A DNA stretch of 23,323 nt from an uncultured Anaerotignum sp. (GCF_905212195.1 NZ_CAJMDQ010000036.1:1-23323), one strand, 5' to 3'. Numbered from the stretch's first letter, positions 8,038-15,732 are shown. Notes: generated by a model from the letters alone, not told the origin. Numbers and translations: made by a program.

Positions 8038-8296
8038 GTTTATAATTTTACTATATCATTGTGTGAAAATGAAAACAATTCATATTTTCATAAAACATCG
8101 TCTATCTAATTAATTCTGTAATTTAATTATTTTCCTCTACATATCACCACACTAAATTCCATACCCCTTTACAGCCCTTCGGCACCATTTGGGCACCACA
8201 TCACTCATTTTTTTGAATATCATCTTATAACGGTTTTTTTCATACTTTTCCAAATTTCAGAAAAAAAGTAATAGTCATATTGTTATTTCAAACATA
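8038..8296. other. AT-rich non-coding stretch between tracrRNA and tRNA-Ser
   Basis: I see no gene here. Two small features stand out. GGCACCA occurs twice with 11-bp spacing (8181-8187, 8192-8198), which resembles short direct repeats near attachment ends of Clostridia integrative elements. An inverted repeat ATGAAAA...TTTTCAT lies near 8069-8091. Both fit integrase or excisionase arm sites, but this is only a suggestion. Confidence 0.4.
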
Positions 8297-8335
8297 AAAA
8301 ACCCCGCTGAAACACTTGATTTCAGCGGGGTTTTT
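8297..8335 (-). terminator. Bidirectional terminator after tRNA-Ser
   Basis: An 11-bp stem CCCCGCTGAAA/TTTCAGCGGGG with a 7-nt loop has six A on the left (T6 when read on the minus strand) and T5 on the right. It begins 3 bp after the tRNA 3' end and terminates tRNA transcription. It also shields the tRNA from rightward transcription. Confidence 0.88.
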
Positions 8336-8337
8336 AG

Positions 8338-8423
8338 CGGAAGCGGTGGGATTCGAACCCACGTGCCCTTGCGGACAACTTGATTTCGAGTCAAGCTCGT
8401 TACGACCACTTCGATACGCTTCC
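8338..8423 (-). tRNA. tRNA-Ser, anticodon CGA
   Basis: An 86-nt serine tRNA reading UCG codons. The 7-bp acceptor stem GGAAGCG/CGCTTCC is intact, with discriminator G. The anticodon arm is CTTGA-CTCGAAA-TCAAG with CGA at 8386-8388. The long variable arm (TGTCC-GCAA-GGGCA) is the class II hallmark of serine tRNAs, and the T arm is GTGGG-TTCGAAT-CCCAC. CCA is not encoded. tRNA genes like this are common integration targets, and the accessory DNA lies on its 3' side. Confidence 0.97.
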
Positions 8424-8458
8424 ATTTATAAATATTCAATTATTTAGCATTTTCAATA

Positions 8459-8501
8459 TGATTTCGAGTCAGCCTCGTTATGACCACTTCGGTACGTCTC
8501 C
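8459..8501 (-). pseudogene. Orphan 5' half of a second tRNA-Ser gene
   Basis: On the minus strand these 43 nt start GGAGACGTACCGAAGTGG and match the first 43 nt of the neighbouring tRNA-Ser at 37 positions. They cover the acceptor 5' strand, D arm and anticodon loop (again CTCGAAA). The similarity stops three bases after the loop: the anticodon stem cannot close and there is no variable arm, T arm or 3' acceptor strand. It is a truncated gene, cut where tyrosine integrases often recombine. Confidence 0.85.
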
Positions 8502-8623
8502 AAAATAATCATCTTTACAGAATTGCCTATATAGTATCCCAGCCGGCAATTAAAATTGCAATCTTTTTTCCACAAATCTACATTCTTTTCCCTTCAAATC
8601 GAACATTCTTTCCCCTTCTCCCC

Positions 8624-8652
8624 TTGACACTCCCTTGGAATTTCTGTAAAGT
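8624..8652 (+). promoter_or_regulatory. Promoter of the topoisomerase IV operon
   Basis: TTGACA (8624-8629), a 17-bp gap and TAAAGT (8647-8652) predict a start near 8659, about 57 nt before the first ATG. A ribosome site AGGTG lies just before that ATG. Confidence 0.75.
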
Positions 8653-8715
8653 AGAGAAGATGAGCATATAAAAAATAGGATTCTTTCCTATTATAATATA
8701 GAAACAGGTGAAACG

Positions 8716-10692
8716 ATGCAATCGAATCAAAATTCTAACTATAATAATGAGAGTATTACCTCTTTGAAAGGTGCTGACCGTGTCCGTCTGCGTCCCGGGG
8801 TTATTTTCGGATCTGATGGACTGGAAGGCTGTGAACACGCTGTCTTCGAAATCCTCTCCAACTCCATCGATGAAGCGAGAGAAGGCTTTGGCAGTAAAAT
8901 CGAGGTAGTGCGTTACAAAGACCAATCTATTCTCGTAAAAGACTATGGCCGTGGTATTCCCGTTGACTACAATCCCAAAGAAGAACGGTATAACTGGGAA
9001 CTGGTTTTCTGCGAACTTTATGCAGGCGGCAAATACCAGAACAATTCAGGCGAAAACTACGAATTCAGTTTGGGGCTGAATGGTCTGGGTACTTGTGCCA
9101 CACAGTATGCCTCTGCTTATATGGATGCAACCATCTACCGTGACGGTATGCGTTACGATTTGCACTTTGAAAAAGGCGAAAACATTGGCGGTCTGGTAAA
9201 AGAACCCACTCACAAACGTGTCACAGGCACACAAATTCGCTGGCTGCCTGACCGTGATGTATTCACAGACATTGCCATTCCCCTTTCCTATTTTCAGGAT
9301 ATTCTGCGCAGACAGGCCATTGTCAATGCTGGTCTGACTTTTGAGCTTTTCGATGAAGAAAGCGGCGAAACATTTACCTATTACTATGAAAACGGTATCC
9401 GGGACTATCTGGCAGAACTTGCTGGCAACACTTCTTTGACAGACGTTCACTATCTCCAGACAGAAACCAGAGGCCGTGACCGCGAGGACAAACCGGAATA
9501 CAAGCTGAAATTTGAAGCTGCTTTCTGTTTCAATAATCAGATCAATCTGCTGGAATACTACCACAACTCCAGTTTTCTGGAATACGGCGGTGCACCTGAC
9601 AAAGCAGTGAAAAGTGCTTTTGTTTCCGCTATCGACAAATATCTGAAAACAAATAATCTGTATAAAAAAGACGAGAAAAAGATCACATTCTCTGACATTG
9701 AAGACAGTTTGATTTTGGTCATCAACTCTTTTTCTACCATCACAAGTTATGAAAATCAGACCAAAAAATCTATTACAAACAAATTTATCCAGGATGCCAT
9801 GACAGATTTCTTCCGGGAACAGCTGGAAATCTATTTTATCGAAAACAAAATGGATGCGGATAAAATTGCAAACCAAGTGCTGGCAAACAAACGCAGCCGA
9901 GAAACAGCAGAAAAAACCCGCGTTTCTATCCGCAAAAAGCTGACTGGCTCTCTGGATATGAACAACCGTGTAGAAAAATTCGTCAACTGTCGTACCAAAG
10001 ACGTCAGCCGTCGTGAAATTTACATTGTAGAAGGTGACTCCGCTTTGGGTTCCTGTAAACAGGGACGCGACGCGGAATTCCAGGCAATCATTCCCATTCG
10101 TGGCAAGATTTTGAACTGTTTGAAAGCAGACTACAACAAAATTTTCAACAGCGACATCATCACAGATCTTTTGAAAGTGCTTGGCTGTGGCGTGGAAATC
10201 AAATCCAAGCACAACACAGGTCTAAATTCCTTTGACATCAATCAGCTTCGCTGGAGCAAGATTATTCTCTGTACTGATGCGGACGTGGACGGATTCCAGA
10301 TTCGTACCCTGCTTTTGACCATGCTGTATCGTCTGGTACCAACGCTCATTGAGGAAAAGAAAGTATACATTGCCGAATCCCCTCTTTATGAGATTGTCAA
10401 CGGCAAAGACACTTACTTCGCATACTCTGACGCGGAAAAAGCAAACATCGTCAGCAAGCTAAAGGGAAAAGTAAAAATCAACCGCTCCAAAGGGTTAGGT
10501 GAAAACCAGCCGGAAATGATGTGGGAAACTACTATGAATCCTGAAACCAGACGCTTGATTCTGGTAACACCTGACGATGTGCAGCGTACACAGGAAATGT
10601 TTGAACTTCTACTGGGTGAAAATCTGGCAGGACGAAAAGAATTTATTGCCGAAGAAGGCTACAAATATCTGGATTTAACAGATATCAGCTAA
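8716..10692 (+). CDS. parE: Divergent type IIA topoisomerase subunit B (ParE-like)
   Basis: The 658-residue ATPase subunit of a type IIA topoisomerase, probably topoisomerase IV, which separates linked daughter chromosomes. The GHKL ATPase is visible: Glu45 and Asn49 (EILSNSIDEA), Asp76 (DYGRGIP), a glycine-rich lid GLNGLGT (120-126) and the QTK loop (348-350). The TOPRIM domain has Glu439 (VEGDSALG) and Asp521/523/525 (CTDADVDG), all needed for cleavage. Family motifs are altered: the usual RKRPGMYIG is RLRPGVIFG here. This suggests a divergent lineage rather than ordinary GyrB. It is the first gene of a pair with the ParC-like subunit 16 bp downstream. Known inhibitors of this fold are aminocoumarins. 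ParE is favoured over GyrB because of the partner protein. Confidence 0.9.
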   Translation: MQSNQNSNYNNESITSLKGADRVRLRPGVIFGSDGLEGCEHAVFEILSNSIDEAREGFGSKIEVVRYKDQSILVKDYGRGIPVDYNPKEERYNWELVFCELYAGGKYQNNSGENYEFSLGLNGLGTCATQYASAYMDATIYRDGMRYDLHFEKGENIGGLVKEPTHKRVTGTQIRWLPDRDVFTDIAIPLSYFQDILRRQAIVNAGLTFELFDEESGETFTYYYENGIRDYLAELAGNTSLTDVHYLQTETRGRDREDKPEYKLKFEAAFCFNNQINLLEYYHNSSFLEYGGAPDKAVKSAFVSAIDKYLKTNNLYKKDEKKITFSDIEDSLILVINSFSTITSYENQTKKSITNKFIQDAMTDFFREQLEIYFIENKMDADKIANQVLANKRSRETAEKTRVSIRKKLTGSLDMNNRVEKFVNCRTKDVSRREIYIVEGDSALGSCKQGRDAEFQAIIPIRGKILNCLKADYNKIFNSDIITDLLKVLGCGVEIKSKHNTGLNSFDINQLRWSKIILCTDADVDGFQIRTLLLTMLYRLVPTLIEEKKVYIAESPLYEIVNGKDTYFAYSDAEKANIVSKLKGKVKINRSKGLGENQPEMMWETTMNPETRRLILVTPDDVQRTQEMFELLLGENLAGRKEFIAEEGYKYLDLTDIS

Positions 10693-10708
10693 GAAAGGTA
10701 AGATTGTT

Positions 10709-12928
10709 ATGGCAAGAAAGAAAAAAACAGTCATTGAACGAAAAGATAATTTCATACAGGAGCAGCCCATCACCCAGACACTGGAACAGAACTACATGCC
10801 CTACGCCATGAGTGTCATTGTTTCCCGTGCCATTCCTGAAATTGATGGGTTCAAACCCTCTCACCGGAAACTCCTTTACACCATGTACCACATGGGGCTT
10901 TTACGGGGCGAACGTACAAAATCCACCAATGTAGTTGGTCAGACCATGAAACTGAACCCTCATGGGGATGCTGCCATTTACGAAACATTGGTACGTCTCA
11001 CAGAAGGCAACGGCGCACTGCTGACACCTTTTGTGGATTCCAAAGGGAATTTCGGGAAACAGTATTCCCGTGACATGGCTTATGCCGCTTCCCGTTACAC
11101 AGAAGTGAAACTGGCACCCATTTGTCAGGAAGTTTTCGCAGACATTGACAAAAACACTGTCGAATTCGTGGACAACTATGACGGCTCCATGCAGGAACCT
11201 GTTTTACTACCTACTACATTTCCCAATATTCTGGCAAATCCTAACATTGGGATTGCTGTTGGTATGGCAAGCTCTATTTGCAGTTTTAACTTAGCGGAAC
11301 TTTGCGAAGCTACCGCTGCTTACATCAAAGATAATTCCATTGATCTTTGCGATGTGCTTCCTGCTCCCGATTTTTCCACAGGCGGACAGTTGATATACAA
11401 CCGTTCCTCTTTGGAACAGATTTACCGCACTGGTCGTGGCAGTTTGAAACTTCGTGCAAAATACCGCTATGACAAAGATGCCAACTGCATCGAAATTTAT
11501 GAAATCCCCTACACTACCAATCTGGAAGTCATCATTGACAAAATCATTGCATTGGTAAAAGGCGGAAAAATCCGTGATATTTCTGATATTCGTGATGAAA
11601 CCGACCTGAATGGTCTGAAAATTACCATCGACATCAAAAAAGGCACCAATCCTGATTTACTCATGCATAAGCTCTATGCCATGACGCCGCTTTCCGATAG
11701 TTTCAGCTGCAACTTCAACGTATTGATTCAAGGGAAACCCATGACTTTAGGCGTTGGCGGCATTTTGCAGCACTGGACAGAATTCCGTATGGAATCCATC
11801 CGCAAACAGCTGGCTTTTGATATCCAGAAAAAACAGGAAAAATACCACCTCTTGCAAGGTCTTGCGGAAATTCTGCTGGATATTGACAAAGCCATTTCCA
11901 TCATCCGCCATACAGAACTGGAATCTATGGTTGTGCCCAATCTGATGGAAGGCTTCTCCATTGACGAAGTACAGGCGGACTATATTGCGGAAATGAAACT
12001 GCGTAACATCAACAAGGAATATATCCTCAAACGTACGCAGGAAATGAAAACTCTGGAAAATGAAATTGCAGATTTGAAAGCAACATTAGAAAGCAACACC
12101 AAAATCAAAAATCTGATCTGTCGTCAGCTGAAAGCCGTTGCAAAAAAATACGGCAAACCTCGTCTGACAGAAATCATTCAGGAAGAAGAAATTGTGACTC
12201 CCACCAAAGATGATTTCATTGAAGATTATGGTGTACGCCTGTTCCTGACAGAACAGAACTATTTCAAAAAAATCCCTCTGATTTCCCTGCGTTCTGCCGG
12301 TGAACAGAAAGTCAAGGATGACGACTATATCATGCAGGAACTGGAAAGCACCAACCGCGGAGAAATGCTGTTCTTCTCCAATCAGTTCAACGTTTACAAA
12401 ATGAAGCTCAGCGACATTCCCGACAGTAAAGCAAGCTCCATGGGGGAATATCTCCAGAACCTTCTGGGTATGGATGCAGAAGAAAAAATCCTTTATATGA
12501 CTGTCACACAGGATTACAGCGGTTTTATGGTATTTTTCTTTGAAAACGGGAAAGGTGCAAAGGTACATCTTTCTGCTTATGCCACCAAAGCAAATAGACG
12601 AAAACTGGTCAATGCCTACTCCGCTCGTTCTCCACTGGTATATATGGAAAAACTAGATGCGGATGCAGATTTCCTGCTTATGCGCAACCACGACAAAGCC
12701 ACACTGCTGAACACAGAACTGATTCCAGCAAATGCTTCCAAAAGCGCATCTGGTGTGCAGCTTTATACCCTCAAGAAAAACAGCAGCATCACCAAAGTCT
12801 GCCCTGCGGCTGAGTTCCAGACAGACAATCCAGAATACTATCGAACACGAAAAATTCCAACAACAGGACATTTCATTCAGGAAAAAGACAAAACTTCCAA
12901 TGATGTTCCCGGTCAGATGGAATTATAA
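10709..12928 (+). CDS. parC: Divergent type IIA topoisomerase subunit A (ParC-like)
   Basis: The 739-residue DNA-cleaving subunit, partner of the ParE-like protein. It has catalytic Tyr130 in the winged helix (DMAYAASRYTEVKL) and the family motif SRAIPEIDGFKPSHRKLLY, a variant of the usual ALPDxRDGLKPVQRR. A coiled-coil region lies around residues 430-470. The C-terminal part lacks a recognisable GyrA box, which favours topoisomerase IV over gyrase. In the quinolone region the usual HPHGDS...YD is NPHGDAAIYE: Ala88 stands where E. coli GyrA has Ser83, and Glu92 where it has Asp87. It is translated from AAAGG 16 bp after parE and followed by a strong terminator. Confidence 0.9.
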   Translation: MARKKKTVIERKDNFIQEQPITQTLEQNYMPYAMSVIVSRAIPEIDGFKPSHRKLLYTMYHMGLLRGERTKSTNVVGQTMKLNPHGDAAIYETLVRLTEGNGALLTPFVDSKGNFGKQYSRDMAYAASRYTEVKLAPICQEVFADIDKNTVEFVDNYDGSMQEPVLLPTTFPNILANPNIGIAVGMASSICSFNLAELCEATAAYIKDNSIDLCDVLPAPDFSTGGQLIYNRSSLEQIYRTGRGSLKLRAKYRYDKDANCIEIYEIPYTTNLEVIIDKIIALVKGGKIRDISDIRDETDLNGLKITIDIKKGTNPDLLMHKLYAMTPLSDSFSCNFNVLIQGKPMTLGVGGILQHWTEFRMESIRKQLAFDIQKKQEKYHLLQGLAEILLDIDKAISIIRHTELESMVVPNLMEGFSIDEVQADYIAEMKLRNINKEYILKRTQEMKTLENEIADLKATLESNTKIKNLICRQLKAVAKKYGKPRLTEIIQEEEIVTPTKDDFIEDYGVRLFLTEQNYFKKIPLISLRSAGEQKVKDDDYIMQELESTNRGEMLFFSNQFNVYKMKLSDIPDSKASSMGEYLQNLLGMDAEEKILYMTVTQDYSGFMVFFFENGKGAKVHLSAYATKANRRKLVNAYSARSPLVYMEKLDADADFLLMRNHDKATLLNTELIPANASKSASGVQLYTLKKNSSITKVCPAAEFQTDNPEYYRTRKIPTTGHFIQEKDKTSNDVPGQMEL

Positions 12929-12936
12929 ATTATTAC

Positions 12937-12975
12937 AAAAAAAGGATTTCTTTCCTCGAAAGAAATCCTTTTTTC
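12937..12975 (+). terminator. Terminator of the parE-parC operon
   Basis: A perfect 17-bp stem (AAGGATTTCTTTC / GAAAGAAATCCTT at its core, 12938-12954 with 12958-12974) has a CTC loop and T6. It starts 9 bp after the parC stop and should also work in reverse because of the A-run. Confidence 0.93.
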
Positions 12976-13017
12976 TTGTGAAATGTTCCACTTTTCTTTT
13001 CCTTCCGTCGCCTTTCA

Positions 13018-13047
13018 TTGACTTATCTTTCACAATGGTGTTATAAT
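13018..13047 (+). promoter_or_regulatory. Promoter of the alpha-oxoamine synthase gene
   Basis: TTGACT (13018-13023), an 18-bp gap and a perfect TATAAT (13042-13047) with an extended TGT just before it. This is a strong vegetative promoter, giving a 5' leader of roughly 65 nt. It makes the gene a single-gene unit. Confidence 0.85.
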
Positions 13048-13119
13048 GCTTTTAGGGTTTTTTATTAAAATTTCATTTGAAAGCAAAATCAGGGATTATC
13101 ACAGAAAGAAGGATGCAAC

Positions 13120-14232
13120 ATGTACAGAACCCTTTATGGCCCTCAGGGTGCACACATCAATCTGGACGGCAGAGAAATCATCAATATGGCCTCCAACAAC
13201 TATCTGGGTCTGGCTAATGACCCCGATCTGGTAGCCGCAGCAAAGGAAGCCATTGACAAATATGGTGTTGGCCCCAGTGCCAGCAGAAACATTGTCGGTA
13301 ACTTCGCAATCCATGATGAACTGGAAGAAGCACTGGCAAAATTCAAAGGCGTGGAAGCTGTTCTGGTATTCAACAGCGGCGTAGCTGCAAACACAGGCGT
13401 TATTCCTGTACTGGTAGGCAAAGGCGATACCATTTACAGTGACGAACTGAACCACGGCAGCATCATCGACGGTTGCCGTCTGTCCCGCGCAAACGTAAAA
13501 GTATATCCTCACATGGATCTGGCAAAACTGGAAGAAATGCTGAAAGAACCCACAGAAGGCAAAAAACTGCTGGTTGCTGACGCAGTATTCAGCATGGACG
13601 GTGATCTGGCTCCCCTGCCCGAAATGGCAGCTCTGGCTGAAAAATACGGCGCTATGTTCATGGTTGACGATGCGCACGGTGACGGCGTAATGGGCCCTTA
13701 CGGCAAAGGTACTGTTGAACACTTTGGTCTGCGTGACAAAGTAACTGTAGAAACAGGTTCCCTGTCTAAAGCTTTCGGTGCAGCCGGCGGTTTTGTAGCA
13801 GGTACCAAAGAATTCATCGAAGAACTGCGTCCCAAGGCTCGTAGCTTCATCTTCACCGCTTCTCCTCTGGCTCCCTGCCTGACAGCAGCAGCACTGGCTG
13901 CCATCAACAAAATTGCTGATGACGACACACTGGTAAAACGTCTGTGGGAAAACAGAGAATATTTCGCAAAACGTATGGAAGAAGCAGGTCTGAACACAGG
14001 CTCCACTGTAACACCTGTTATCCCCGTTATCGTTGGCGATGCAGAAAAAGCAGAAGAACTGAGTGCTCGTCTGTATGAAAAAGGCGTTTACGCACAGGCA
14101 ATCAAATTCCCTGTTGTACCTAGAGGTACCGCTCGTCTGCGTGTTATGATTTCCGCAGCACACACCAGAGAAGATCTGGAAAAAGCTGCTGATGCCATCA
14201 TCGAAATCACAAAAGAAATGGGCATCATCTAA
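13120..14232 (+). CDS. kbl: Alpha-oxoamine synthase, glycine C-acetyltransferase type
   Basis: A 370-residue PLP enzyme of fold type I that condenses an amino acid with an acyl-CoA. The closest match I recognise is 2-amino-3-ketobutyrate CoA ligase (Kbl), which makes or splits 2-amino-3-ketobutyrate with glycine and acetyl-CoA. It has the PLP Lys217 (TGSLSKAFGAAGG), the Asp of VDDAHGDGVMG (183-186) that holds the cofactor, and His112 (ELNHGSIIDG). The N-terminus is about 25-45 residues shorter than usual Kbl. No earlier in-frame start exists before a stop, so this is real. No threonine dehydrogenase gene is adjacent and no biotin genes are seen, so substrate is not certain. Codon use is strongly biased to CTG, GGC and GTA, suggesting high expression. 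A strong promoter and terminator flank it. Confidence 0.85.
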   Translation: MYRTLYGPQGAHINLDGREIINMASNNYLGLANDPDLVAAAKEAIDKYGVGPSASRNIVGNFAIHDELEEALAKFKGVEAVLVFNSGVAANTGVIPVLVGKGDTIYSDELNHGSIIDGCRLSRANVKVYPHMDLAKLEEMLKEPTEGKKLLVADAVFSMDGDLAPLPEMAALAEKYGAMFMVDDAHGDGVMGPYGKGTVEHFGLRDKVTVETGSLSKAFGAAGGFVAGTKEFIEELRPKARSFIFTASPLAPCLTAAALAAINKIADDDTLVKRLWENREYFAKRMEEAGLNTGSTVTPVIPVIVGDAEKAEELSARLYEKGVYAQAIKFPVVPRGTARLRVMISAAHTREDLEKAADAIIEITKEMGII

Positions 14233-14246
14233 TTTTGATACCACTC

Positions 14247-14273
14247 CCCCGCTGCTCTTGCAGCGGGGTTTTT
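14247..14273 (+). terminator. Terminator of the kbl-like gene
   Basis: The perfect 9-bp stem CCCCGCTGC/GCAGCGGGG has a TCTT loop and is followed by T5, 14 bp after the stop codon. Confidence 0.93.
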
Positions 14274-14290
14274 CTTTTTTCAAAGCATAT

Positions 14291-14332
14291 AAAAAGCCTC
14301 ATGGAATCAAAGTCCCATGAGGCTTTCTTTTT
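14291..14332 (-). terminator. Terminator of the YkvI-family gene (bidirectional)
   Basis: The 12-bp stem AAAGCCTCATGG/CCATGAGGCTTT has a 10-nt loop. Read on the minus strand it ends in T5, about 20 bp past the transporter stop. The T-rich run on the + strand makes it a second stop for the converging kbl-like transcript. Confidence 0.88.
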
Positions 14333-14352
14333 ATAAGCAGTCTACAAATTCA

Positions 14353-15480
14353 TTACTGCTGCTGTTCCATTTTTTTGTATTTTTCATTGAGGGCTGCACC
14401 CACTTCTGCTTTATTCCGTTTATCAAACAGCATATGATACAGCACTACAACCATCAGGATAATACCCATGTAACCACTGAAAGGATAGATGGTATTTACC
14501 AGAACTTTGAAGTCTGTCATGCCCAGGAAGAAAGCGATCACTGTCAGGATCAGGGCAACTACCATGAATTTCTTTGTTTTTTCCTGTGCGAACTGGCTGG
14601 TTACGCCCCACAGCATAGGAACTGCTGTTGTATAGATACCGCAGATCAGGATTACAGAGAATACAACACCAACTGCACGATGGATATTGTCTGCCAGTAC
14701 CAGAGAAGGTACCGCTTTGTCATAAACGCTTTCGATATTTACCAGCAGACCCAGGTTCATGCACAGGATTGCCAGACCGAAGAGTACGCCGCCCAGCAGA
14801 CCGCCATACAGAGCTTCTTTGCTGCTGTTTGCACTAGCACCGATACCTGCAGAGAAGATCAATACGGCAATGGCATTGAAACCAGGATACAGGATACTGG
14901 AGAAGAGCCAGCCACCGCTGTTCTTTGTGATTTCCAATGTAGGAATAACTTCTGCAGCATGGCCAAGTCCGCTTGCATTGCTCAGGAAGCTGATCAGACC
15001 AACGCCTACTGAGAAGACGATGATAACTGTACCAAGGCTGCCCAGAATGTCTGTCAGTTTATGCAGACCCAGGATAACTGTAAAGAAGGCTGCCAGTGTC
15101 ATGCCAACACGTCCTACATAAGGATTGATTCCATAGTATTCTGCCAATGTAGCACCTGCACCGGAAATCATAATAACGAAGATCGCATACAGGAATGCCT
15201 GGAACAGAATTTCGAAAATCTTACCAACTGTATGACCAAAATAAAAACGTACAATTGCGCCGGGAACTTTCAGCTGCAGCTCTTTCCCGTGCCTCATAAA
15301 CATACCGCCTGCCCAAGCAAAGACTACCATTGTTACGATACTGCCCAGGATACTCATAATCCCCTGCGCTGTAAAGAACTGCATAATCTCCTGCCCTGTT
15401 GCAAAGCCTGAACCGATGGCGCATGCCACATATGCGCCGGCAAATTTTACGACATTTGCCATACTCACCTTGTTTTCCAT
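14353..15480 (-). CDS. YkvI-family membrane protein, probable amino-acid-type transporter
   Basis: A 375-residue integral membrane protein with about ten hydrophobic segments spread over its length. The first carries VKFAGAYVACAIGSGFATGQE, a pattern of the YkvI family, which has the LeuT-like fold. The broken first helix with GSGFATG is where related transporters bind sodium and substrate. Known of the family: few members are characterised and substrate is not established; amino acids or similar small solutes are likely. AAAGGGG lies 8 nt before the ATG. The C-terminus ends in a charged, glutamine-rich cytoplasmic tail. It stands alone with its own promoter and terminator, between two amino-acid PLP enzymes, which fits amino-acid transport but does not prove it. 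Confidence 0.82.
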   Translation of the reverse strand: MENKVSMANVVKFAGAYVACAIGSGFATGQEIMQFFTAQGIMSILGSIVTMVVFAWAGGMFMRHGKELQLKVPGAIVRFYFGHTVGKIFEILFQAFLYAIFVIMISGAGATLAEYYGINPYVGRVGMTLAAFFTVILGLHKLTDILGSLGTVIIVFSVGVGLISFLSNASGLGHAAEVIPTLEITKNSGGWLFSSILYPGFNAIAVLIFSAGIGASANSSKEALYGGLLGGVLFGLAILCMNLGLLVNIESVYDKAVPSLVLADNIHRAVGVVFSVILICGIYTTAVPMLWGVTSQFAQEKTKKFMVVALILTVIAFFLGMTDFKVLVNTIYPFSGYMGIILMVVVLYHMLFDKRNKAEVGAALNEKYKKMEQQQ

Positions 15481-15539
15481 ACCTTGTTCCCCTTTCTCTT
15501 TTGCATTTTCCAGATTCCTCTTTTGAAACCAGAATTGTA

Positions 15540-15583
15540 TCGATTTAAGTACAATAAATCGAATATGGAAGATTGTACCATAT
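15540..15583. promoter_or_regulatory. Two inverted repeats near the transporter promoter, possible operators
   Basis: A perfect 8-bp inverted repeat TCGATTTA-N7-TAAATCGA (15540-15562) lies between the predicted start site and the ATG of the transporter gene. A second repeat ATATGG-N9-CCATAT (15563-15583) spans its -10 box. They suit a repressor site, but no regulator gene is next to it. Confidence 0.5.
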
Positions 15584-15601
15584 TGTCCTGTTTTTTGTAA
15601 A
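15572..15601 (-). promoter_or_regulatory. Promoter of the YkvI-family gene
   Basis: On the minus strand TTTACA (15596-15601), an 18-bp gap and TACAAT (15572-15577) with extended TGG. It lies about 90 bp upstream of the ATG. Confidence 0.65.
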
Positions 15602-15703
15602 GAAATAGATTACACAATTTTTTCCATGTTTATGCAAAACCTTCCCATCTTTTTTCACAATAATAATTTGCTTTTTTCACCTGTTTTTTTATTATTTCTG
15701 CCA

Positions 15704-15732
15704 TTGTCAAAAAATCATATTGATGATACAGT
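15704..15732 (+). promoter_or_regulatory. Candidate promoter of the class III PLP enzyme gene
   Basis: TTGTCA (15704-15709), a 17-bp gap and TACAGT (15727-15732), about 70 bp before the ATG. This is a moderate match in a very AT-rich region. No sigma-54 site is present here, unlike upstream of the desulfidase gene. Confidence 0.4.

Noticed and set aside
9046..10212. 388-residue open frame antisense to the parE-like gene
   Set aside because: It is rich in Phe, Cys and Val with no family motif or ribosome site, and lies wholly opposite a gene with clear catalytic motifs.
8716..12928. Calling the topoisomerase pair gyrB-gyrA
   Set aside because: The A subunit shows no GyrA box, which favours topoisomerase IV; a gyrase role is not fully excluded.
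13099..14283. 394-residue open frame antisense to the kbl-like gene
   Set aside because: Its composition (very high Cys, Phe, Gln) is what the reverse strand of a codon-biased gene gives; it runs through the terminator and has no start signal.
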